NCBI GenBank assembly: GCA_015490695.1
Contig: WFXK01000371.1
Location: 1-12,577 of the forward strand
Direction: 5' to 3'
From: Bacteroidota bacterium
GTDB taxonomy: Bacteria; Bacteroidota; Bacteroidia; SpSt-205; S141-50
DNA: 12,577 bases
Numbering within the stretch: the stretch's first letter is position 1; each line of letters begins with the position of its first letter. The notes beneath the pieces were generated by a model that was not told where the DNA came from, searched no databases, and saw only the letters and a program-made list of their open reading frames with translations. The position numbers and the translations under genes are program-made. Below are positions 1-4,620 of this stretch, piece after piece.

Positions 1-112
1 GCATGATGTTAAAGTTACATGGTATTATGATGAAGATGATGAAGATATGCAAGAGACAGGCGAAGACTATAAAGCCTTAGTGGACCTGCCTTTTGAGTTA
101 GAACCCGAATAA
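1..112 (+). CDS. siaC: SiaC family regulatory phosphoprotein (DUF1987), C-terminal fragment
   Basis: Only the last 36 codons are in the window; the frame is open from base 2 to the TAA at 110-112. The visible tail contains VTWYYDEDDEDM followed by TGEDY and LPFELEPE. I recognise this from memory as the acidic C-terminal end of SiaC/DUF1987 proteins (usually about 120-130 residues). In Pseudomonas aeruginosa SiaC is a small regulator whose phosphorylation by the kinase SiaB and dephosphorylation by the PP2C phosphatase SiaA decide whether it can bind and activate the diguanylate cyclase SiaD. The phosphorylated threonine lies upstream of the window and cannot be checked. The next gene, 29 bases on, is a coiled-coil membrane protein, which is where a SiaC target could be expected. 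The family call rests on the short tail only. Confidence 0.72.
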   Translation, partial: HDVKVTWYYDEDDEDMQETGEDYKALVDLPFELEPE

Positions 113-141
113 GAGTTTTTCTTTATATAAAATTCAATGCT

Positions 142-615
142 ATGGCAAAGAAGAGTACTGTATTTGAAAAGGAACGCGCTTTATTAGAGCAAAAAAGAGC
201 TATATTAGGCGATAGCACCGTTGATTTAGATACTTTAAAGAGCCATTATTCAGAGTTGTGTAACGCCTACGAGGAATTGCTTGAACAAGCAGAATTTATA
301 ACAAGAACAAGTGATAAATTGGAAGCCAAGTTAGCACAAGCTAATGAGCAGTTACGTAAGTACAATGAGATGCTTAGTCAAGAAGCAGAGAAAGAAAAGA
401 GAGAAAAAGAAATGGTTATAGAAAAAAGTAAGAAAATTGTTCAGGAAAAACGAGAGATTGATGTAAGGATGAATAGGTTGCAGTTGGTTTTAGTGCTCAT
501 TATAGCGATTCTGGTAATTATTATTCTTTTCTTTATCTATTACGCTTTTATCAATCCCGCTAAGCTGAAGGAGATTCAGAGAGCAGTAGGAGTAGATCCT
601 GACGCTGCGATATAA
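142..615 (+). CDS. Coiled-coil protein with single C-terminal membrane anchor; possible SiaC partner
   Basis: 157 residues. Residues 7-20 and about 30-110 are charged heptad-rich helix. Residues 114-137 are a strongly hydrophobic transmembrane segment, followed by a short 20-residue tail; there is no N-terminal signal peptide, so the coil should face the cytoplasm. Residues 30-72 carry the pattern LKSHYSELCNAYEELLEQ followed by an ITRTSDKLEAKL-type stretch. This resembles linker coils of the form Y..LL.....IT+.SD+L...L that join signalling domains to cyclases. SiaD is bound by SiaC through such a coiled-coil stalk. No GGDEF or cyclase domain follows here; the output domain is replaced by a membrane anchor. 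The gene follows the SiaC fragment by 29 bases and precedes the next gene by 7. The ATG at 142 is the only sensible start. The structure is clear; the SiaC-partner role is inference, and no named family is claimed. Confidence 0.85.
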   Translation: MAKKSTVFEKERALLEQKRAILGDSTVDLDTLKSHYSELCNAYEELLEQAEFITRTSDKLEAKLAQANEQLRKYNEMLSQEAEKEKREKEMVIEKSKKIVQEKREIDVRMNRLQLVLVLIIAILVIIILFFIYYAFINPAKLKEIQRAVGVDPDAAI

Positions 616-622
616 GGAAGAA

Positions 623-1120
623 ATGGAGATAGCGATTATAATGCTGAGTACCTCTCTGCTGATACTCAGCGGGGGGGTGTTTTTTTTCTATCATTGGCAT
701 TTTAAAACCTTAATGCAATTGGTAGAGCAGAAGCAGCAGTCTTTAAAGCTGCGCCAGATTGCAGCGGCAGAACGTTTTGTGCTTTTTTTAGAACGGATGC
801 GTCCAGAAAACGCTGCTAAACGCATCATTCCCCACACGAAAAGTGCTGCACAAGCCTTCCAACGCTATATGCAAAGTTTGGAAGAAGAATTTTTTCACAA
901 TGTCGTTCAACAGCTTTACTTAGATGAAAGCTGTTGGCAACAGGTTAAAACCGCAAAACTACAACTTCAAGAAGCAGCAAAAAACACGATACAACGTATG
1001 AAACCAGAAAGTAGCGCACAAGAATTCTTTGAAACATTCCAAAATCTTATGGATGCTACAGAAGTGAATGAAGTGGAAAATGCTTTAGAAATTTTACGTA
1101 CCTTTGTGAAAAATTCCTAA
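623..1120 (+). CDS. DUF7935-type membrane-anchored protein of unknown function
   Basis: 165 residues. Residues 3-25 are an uncleaved-looking N-terminal membrane helix; the rest is a soluble, mostly helical domain. Two stretches fit an uncharacterised Bacteroidota family that I recall as DUF7935: the segment AAERFVLFLERMRPEN near residues 47-62, and the segment EEEFFHNVVQQLYLDE followed by CWQQVKTAK near residues 86-111. In relatives these read roughly ER+.LFLERI.P and E+.HN..QQ+Y+S...W..V..AK. The function of the family is not known to me. The gene starts 7 bases after the coiled-coil gene and ends 2 bases before the bactofilin start, so it is probably translated from the same message and its product may belong with the envelope or cytoskeletal proteins encoded beside it. 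The family name is from memory; the gene itself is very likely real. Confidence 0.85.
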   Translation: MEIAIIMLSTSLLILSGGVFFFYHWHFKTLMQLVEQKQQSLKLRQIAAAERFVLFLERMRPENAAKRIIPHTKSAAQAFQRYMQSLEEEFFHNVVQQLYLDESCWQQVKTAKLQLQEAAKNTIQRMKPESSAQEFFETFQNLMDATEVNEVENALEILRTFVKNS

Positions 1121-1122
1121 GG

Positions 1123-1614
1123 ATGCTGATGGCAATGTTGGGAAAAAAATCTAAAGATAAACCAGAGCGTAACGGCAATAGCATCACCCTCGTAGGTAAA
1201 GGGGTAAACATTCAAGGAAACCTCTTAGCAGAAGGCGACATCCGAGTAGATGGTTTCTTGGAAGGTAATCTTATCGGGAAACAAAGGGTTGTTATTGGTC
1301 CTTCAGGAAGTATTCAAGGAATTGTGGACGGAGAAGATGTGGTTGTAGAAGGATATGTCAATGGTGTTATTATTGCCCGTAAACAATTGGTCCTCCAAGG
1401 GAAAGCTCGAGTAGAAGGAAGGCTCTACGCTGTACGCCTACAAGTCCAAGATGATGCCCTAATTAACGGCGAATGCCTCATGGGTAGCAAATTAGAACGA
1501 GTCCTTGAACAACATAAAAGCCCTACACTGGCTCAGTTGAAAAATCTCATTAAAGTAGATTTCCTGCGACTACCAAATATTACCAATGAACAACCAGCAG
1601 CGCTTAAGTCGTAA
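1123..1614 (+). CDS. Bactofilin (polymer-forming cytoskeletal protein)
   Basis: 163 residues. Residues about 20-121 form a short-repeat, glycine- and valine-rich right-handed beta-helix typical of bactofilins: ITLVGKGVNIQGNL, then GDIRVDGFLEGNL, GPSGSIQGIVDGEDVVVEGYV and KARVEGRL. Bactofilins polymerise without nucleotide into membrane-associated filaments that position envelope enzymes or help shape the cell. The N-terminal tail is short and basic (KKSKDKPER); the C-terminal tail of about 40 residues is not beta-helical. ATG codons at 1123, 1129 and 1135 are all in frame; relatives often begin close to the basic segment, so 1135 (MLGKKSKD) is an equal candidate. The last 29 bases overlap the recombinase gene in another frame. 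No M23 peptidase, a frequent bactofilin neighbour, is present in the window. Confidence 0.93.
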   Translation: MLMAMLGKKSKDKPERNGNSITLVGKGVNIQGNLLAEGDIRVDGFLEGNLIGKQRVVIGPSGSIQGIVDGEDVVVEGYVNGVIIARKQLVLQGKARVEGRLYAVRLQVQDDALINGECLMGSKLERVLEQHKSPTLAQLKNLIKVDFLRLPNITNEQPAALKS

Positions 1615-2494
1615 ACTCTTAAAAAGCCAACTGCAACCCTACAGACGCTATTTGCGCTTTGAAAAAGGATTAGCAGATATTACTATAAAAGGCTACATAG
1701 AAGATATAGAGCAATTTATAAAAAAGCTGCCTGAAACTATAGAAGAAGACAAGATGTTACAATATATTGAAAGTTATTTTGCTTCCCTTCCTTCTACTTT
1801 AAAGACCACGACTTTAGCGAGAAAAACATCCAGCATTCGCTCTTTCTTAGCCTATTTGTACATGAAACGTTTATTAAAAGATCATCCTAAGAATTACATG
1901 ACGCATCCGCGAGTGCGGCGAAGCGTCTTTTGGGTGCCTACAGAAGAAGAGGTGCAAAAACTTTTAGAAACTATCCAACCGACAACGCCTTTACGGTTAC
2001 GAAATAGAGCAATTTTAGAATTGTTGTATGGAAGTGGTTTACGTGCTTCGGAGTTAATCCACTTAAAATTACATCAAATTCTGTGGGATGAATTGCTTTT
2101 AAGAATTCACGGCAAAGGAGGCTATGAGCGTTATGTGCCCTTTAATAAAATTTGTGCTCACTTCCTAAAGCGCTATATTGATGAAGTTCGTCCTGAGTTT
2201 GTCGTTCCCCGCTATGAAGAATATGTTTTTCTTAGTAGAAAAAAGCGCCCATTGACTCGGGAAATGTTATTTTTTATTGTTAAAAATGCTTCTAAGGAAG
2301 CAGGCATTTATCCAATTATTACCCCTCATACCTTGCGTCATGCTTTTGCAACCCATATGCTTGAAAATGGTGCCGATTTGTACGCCGTACAACAATTGTT
2401 AGGGCATAAAACGATATTAACTACAGAGATTTATTTGAAAGTAACGTCTAAGCGTGTTAGAGAAACGATTGACAAACATCATCCACGTCCATGA
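1586..2494 (+). CDS. Xer-type tyrosine recombinase (XerC/XerD family)
   Basis: 302 residues, the normal Xer length. The N-terminal SAM-like core-binding domain covers about residues 15-100 (YRRYLRFEKGLADITIKGY) and the catalytic domain about 115-295. The full active-site set is visible: R153 in GSGLRASEL, K177 in HGKGG, H248 and R251 in HTLRHAFATHML, H274 in LLGHK, and the nucleophile Y283 in TTEIYLKV. Xer recombinases resolve chromosome dimers at dif; Bacteroidota usually encode paralogues, and nothing here separates XerC from XerD or from a phage-like use. The ATG at 1586 lies inside the bactofilin gene (29-base overlap); no internal ATG leaves the N-terminal helix intact, so this start is favoured. 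The stop overlaps the next start by 4 bases (ATGA), suggesting coupling. It is intact and not flanked by integrase-type attachment repeats that I could see. Confidence 0.93.
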   Translation: MNNQQRLSRKLLKSQLQPYRRYLRFEKGLADITIKGYIEDIEQFIKKLPETIEEDKMLQYIESYFASLPSTLKTTTLARKTSSIRSFLAYLYMKRLLKDHPKNYMTHPRVRRSVFWVPTEEEVQKLLETIQPTTPLRLRNRAILELLYGSGLRASELIHLKLHQILWDELLLRIHGKGGYERYVPFNKICAHFLKRYIDEVRPEFVVPRYEEYVFLSRKKRPLTREMLFFIVKNASKEAGIYPIITPHTLRHAFATHMLENGADLYAVQQLLGHKTILTTEIYLKVTSKRVRETIDKHHPRP

Positions 2495-3027
2495 ATTGGG
2501 ATATTGTACTAACATTATGGTTTAATCAATGGCATTCTCCTACTATAGACCCATGGATGATTGCTTTGACAGATGAAAAAACGTGGATACCGCTATTTAT
2601 TGTTTGGTTGGTTTATTTTATAAGGCTATACAAAAAGGGCATCTTTAAGTTGTTGCTTATTGTGGCGATGCAAATTACGATTACGGATGTTTTGTCTAGT
2701 CGGGTTTTAAAACCGTATTGGAAGCGCCAGCGTCCGTGTAATTATTTGCCGGTACATGAACCTGGAAATCTTTGTCGTCCTTCTTATGCTATGCCTTCTT
2801 CACACGCAACAAATAGTTTTGGGTTGGCTACGTTGTTAACAAGGTATGCTAATGCTAAAAACATTATTTTTTCCTTTTGGTTATGGGCATTGGTGTTTTC
2901 TTATACAAGGATTTACTTAGGTTTACATCATGTAGCCGATATTCTGGTAGGTGCACTTCTGGGAAGCAGTATTGGGTTTCTGTTAAGTGCTTTATGGGAT
3001 AAAAGTGGATTGTTAGAAGGCAAATAG
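2491..3027 (+). CDS. PAP2-superfamily membrane phosphatase (undecaprenyl-PP or lipid phosphatase type)
   Basis: 178 residues, several hydrophobic helices (about residues 32-47, 52-68, 105-118, 125-140, 148-167). The three PAP2 motifs are complete: K74-x6-R81-P82 in KPYWKRQRP, P102-S-S-H105 in MPSSHATNS, and R140-x5-H146-x3-D150 in TRIYLGLHHVAD. The family hydrolyses lipid phosphates in the periplasmic leaflet; small members such as BcrC and PgpB recycle undecaprenyl diphosphate, and others act on lipid A or phosphatidylglycerol phosphate. Substrate cannot be read from sequence. The start codon overlaps the recombinase stop (ATGA at 2491-2494). With bactofilin in the same run, a cell-wall role is plausible but inferred. 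It is the last gene of the run; a hairpin follows about 55 bases downstream. Confidence 0.93.
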   Translation: MNWDIVLTLWFNQWHSPTIDPWMIALTDEKTWIPLFIVWLVYFIRLYKKGIFKLLLIVAMQITITDVLSSRVLKPYWKRQRPCNYLPVHEPGNLCRPSYAMPSSHATNSFGLATLLTRYANAKNIIFSFWLWALVFSYTRIYLGLHHVADILVGALLGSSIGFLLSALWDKSGLLEGK

Positions 3028-3082
3028 CCATTATAATAGTAACTCAAGTAAGGATTTTTTTCAACTGCTTTTTCGTTAGAAA

Positions 3083-3118
3083 CTTAGGAAACCTTCAAAA
3101 TTTTTTGAGTTTCCTTAA
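3083..3118. terminator. Long hairpin, possible terminator of the upstream run
   Basis: GGAAAC at 3087-3092 pairs with GTTTCC at 3109-3114, and inside it TCAAAA at 3095-3100 pairs with TTTTGA at 3103-3108, with a two-base bulge (3093-3094) on the left arm. It lies 56 bases past the PAP2 stop and about 60 bases past the end of the interrupted minus-strand frame, so it could stop transcription from either side. It lacks a clear run of T after the stem on either strand, so this is not a textbook intrinsic terminator. A palindrome AAAGCGCTTT follows at 3118-3127. A second copy of the left arm (CCTAAGGAAAC) lies near 3236-3246. Confidence 0.45.
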
Positions 3119-3179
3119 AAGCGCTTTCTTGGTATTGAGCAGGGGGTGTTTTTTAAGAAGATGGTAGATGTCGCCTAAT

Positions 3180-3572
3180 CTATGAATAGGCTTTATAGTT
3201 ATAAGCAGCGTTAAGTTGTCCGTTTCTTCTAAAACCTAAGGAAACTACTAAACGCGGCTGATGAAAAAAACGTCTAAGTTGGGTCTTCTTATCGGCTTCA
3301 ATCCAATAAACCTGAAATAGAGGGAACTATTTTCCCTTGTGCTTTGAAGCAGTTAACTGCATTATCCATGGATTGTGCCGTATTTCTGAGGTCCGAGGAT
3401 AAATCTTTACCCAATAAAGGTTGTCTATATGAAAACTACAACGCTTATCTACCATCTTAATGAGTGTTGTAGAAAATAAAATGATTTCTCCGAACCAACG
3501 AAGTTGCTTTTTGGGTAGTACTACTTTACCGCTATCGTAATGGTAACCATAAAGGAATAATTGATTGCTCAC
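3180..3572 (-). pseudogene. Unrecognised minus-strand reading frame split by one in-frame TAG
   Basis: From a GTG at 3572 the minus strand reads 81 residues (starting VSNQLFLYGYHYDSGK, containing LYWVKIYPRTSEIRHNPW and ending TASKHKGK), then a single TAG at 3327-3329, then 48 more residues in the same frame (FPLFQVYWIEADKK, later FFHQPRLVVSLGF and NAAYNYKAYS) to a TAG at 3180-3182. Both halves have protein-like composition and codon use similar to neighbouring genes, and the second half has no start of its own, which suggests one gene of about 130 residues with a nonsense mutation, or a sequencing error. I do not recognise the family. The frame is closed by a TAA a short way upstream of the GTG, so the 5' end may also be lost. 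It lies about 100 bases downstream of rpmA on the same strand. It could be chance open frame; confidence is limited accordingly. Confidence 0.35.
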
Positions 3573-3603
3573 GGAAGTGCTCTTTGTGAATTTTAGGATT
3601 ACT

Positions 3604-3651
3604 GTAAGTTAATTACCCACTCAGGGGTAAAGAAGATACCTCAGTTCTTAC
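3604..3651 (-). other. Inverted-repeat structure downstream of rpmA (possible 3' UTR fold)
   Basis: An outer pair GTAAG (3604-3608) and CTTAC (3647-3651) encloses a perfect hairpin TTACCC (3613-3618), loop of six, GGGTAA (3625-3630). It begins about 27 bases after the rpmA stop on the minus strand. No T-run follows, so termination is uncertain; it may be a processed or protective 3' end. The arms are short and could be chance. Confidence 0.3.
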
Positions 3652-3677
3652 GAAAGGTGTCGTTTTCTATGTGGTGG

Positions 3678-3935
3678 TTAAGCTTCAACAGGCACGACAT
3701 TTACATAGCATCTTCCTCTACGTTTTTGGAATTGCACTACTCCGTCTTTGAGAGCGAACAAAGTGAAGTCTCTACCCATGCCGACGTTTTTTCCTGGGTA
3801 ATAACGTGTACCTCGCTGCCGTACGATGATGTTTCCTGCTTTTGCGTATTGACCGCCAAAGAGTTTTACGCCGAGCCGCTTGCTGATGGAATCTCTACCG
3901 TTCTTTGTACTTCCGCCTCCTTTCTTATGTGCCAT
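3678..3935 (-). CDS. rpmA: 50S ribosomal protein L27
   Basis: 85 residues, normal length. The N-terminus MAHKKGGGSTKNGRDS and the following SKRLGVKLFGGQ, with RQRGTRYYPGKNVGMGRD, are diagnostic of bacterial L27, whose N-terminal tail reaches the peptidyl-transferase centre. There is no Firmicutes-style N-terminal extension needing protease removal. Unusually, rplU (L21), which most bacteria place directly before rpmA, is not upstream: the start is followed at once by a divergent promoter region. A Bacteroidota-type -7 box lies 22 bases upstream of the start codon, so the gene appears to be transcribed on its own. The minus-strand region downstream contains only the structured element and the interrupted frame. 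Confidence 0.97.
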   Translation of the reverse strand: MAHKKGGGSTKNGRDSISKRLGVKLFGGQYAKAGNIIVRQRGTRYYPGKNVGMGRDFTLFALKDGVVQFQKRRGRCYVNVVPVEA

Positions 3936-3957
3936 GACAAGATGGTAGAAGTTTGTG

Positions 3958-3965
3958 CAAAGGTA
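3958..3965 (-). promoter_or_regulatory. Bacteroidota -7 box for rpmA
   Basis: On the minus strand this reads TACCTTTG, an exact match to the Bacteroidota primary-sigma -7 consensus TAnnTTTG. It is 22 bases before the rpmA ATG, giving a short leader. No good TTTG -33 element is seen at the usual spacing; only a T/C-rich stretch (near 3984-3990) is there. Confidence 0.6.
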
Positions 3966-4009
3966 GTGAAAAAATAGGAAAAGGAGAAGTCAGAATGGGC
4001 ACAGTGGGA

Positions 4010-4039
4010 TTTCGCGGAATGATTTTTTATTTATCTTTG
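4010..4039 (+). promoter_or_regulatory. Bacteroidota promoter for the 4064-6210 unit
   Basis: TATCTTTG at 4032-4039 is an exact TAnnTTTG -7 box. A one-mismatch -33 element, TTTC at 4010-4013, lies 18 bases upstream. Transcription would begin a few bases after 4039, leaving about 20 bases before the ATG at 4064. This site decides the start of the next gene: the in-frame ATG at 3995 and at 4019, and a TTG at 3953, lie upstream of or inside the promoter and would not be on the message. Confidence 0.65.
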
Positions 4040-4063
4040 CCGCAGAGACTTAATGAAGCTACT

Positions 4064-4609
4064 ATGGCACTTTTTAAGGTAAAAGCGAAGGACACGAAAG
4101 TTAGCGGGCACTTAGTAGAAGCGTTTTTAGAAGCGCTACCAGGGAATGCGCGCTATAGAGCAGAGTTTTTAAAAAGACACGGCATTGAAAAAGTCGATGA
4201 AAATAGTTGGTATCCTATGGAAGAATGGTTGGAAGTGTTTGAAGATGTTGCTAATAATTTAGGAAAAGCTACTCTTTTCATCTTAGGAAAGGCTATCTTT
4301 AAGGCTTTAGAATTACCTAGGAATATTAAGAGTTTGGAAGACGCGCTTAAACATCTAAATGAGTATTATCAAAAAATGCATCAAGGGAATGTTGGAGAAG
4401 TGAAATTGGTATCTTATGATGAAGACAAGAAACAAGCGATTGTAGAATCTACAACTTCTTATCCTAGTGATTTAGAAAGAGGTGTATTGACAGAGTTGGC
4501 TCGTAGCCATATGCCAGAGGATGCTATTGATGTAGAGGTTATCATAGATGAATCTCGTTCTACTAAGGAAGACGGAGCCGAGAGTACTTTCTATATAATT
4601 CAATGGTAA
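4064..4609 (+). CDS. Unrecognised soluble protein paired with SpoIIE phosphatase; possible V4R/HNOB-like sensor
   Basis: 181 residues from the ATG at 4064 (MALFKVKAKDTKVSGHL), chosen because a strong promoter box sits at 4032-4039. An earlier in-frame start would give up to 218 residues. No signal peptide or membrane segment. The first half is helical, with WYPMEEWLEVFEDV near residues 49-62 and GKATLFILGKAIF near 67-79. The second half has QGNVGEVKLVSYDE, then TSYPSDLERGVLTELA near residues 131-146, and an acidic strand-rich end. The last block recalls a motif of the kind PYPCDFD+GII in uncharacterised Cytophagales proteins that I remember beside SpoIIE phosphatases; the layout is loosely like small-ligand sensor folds (V4R, heme-NO binding), but no heme histidine can be assigned. 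It is encoded just before the phosphatase and probably works with it. The function is unknown; the sensor idea is inference. Confidence 0.82.
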   Translation: MALFKVKAKDTKVSGHLVEAFLEALPGNARYRAEFLKRHGIEKVDENSWYPMEEWLEVFEDVANNLGKATLFILGKAIFKALELPRNIKSLEDALKHLNEYYQKMHQGNVGEVKLVSYDEDKKQAIVESTTSYPSDLERGVLTELARSHMPEDAIDVEVIIDESRSTKEDGAESTFYIIQW

Positions 4610-4620
4610 AGGGAATAACT

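Noticed and set aside
1586..2494. Integrase of a mobile element
   Set aside because: It has standard Xer length and motifs, sits inside a tight housekeeping-like run, and no attachment repeats, cargo genes or base-composition shift surround it.
3327..3329. TAG read as an amino acid (pyrrolysine or other recoding)
   Set aside because: Nothing else in the window suggests recoding; the other genes end in ordinary stops and no downstream recoding element is evident.
3028..3677. tRNA or other standard RNA gene in the gene-poor stretch
   Set aside because: No cloverleaf with a proper T-loop (GTTCRA context) could be built; CTTCAATCC near 3295 has no matching acceptor or anticodon arm.
3657..3977. 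Plus-strand open frame of 106 codons opposite rpmA
   Set aside because: It is the antisense of the L27 gene, has no family features, and overlaps the divergent promoter region.
4064..4609. Calling this protein a heme-NO-binding (HNOB) sensor
   Set aside because: The general layout is suggestive, but the proximal heme histidine and the YxSxR-type motif cannot be placed, so it is left as unrecognised.
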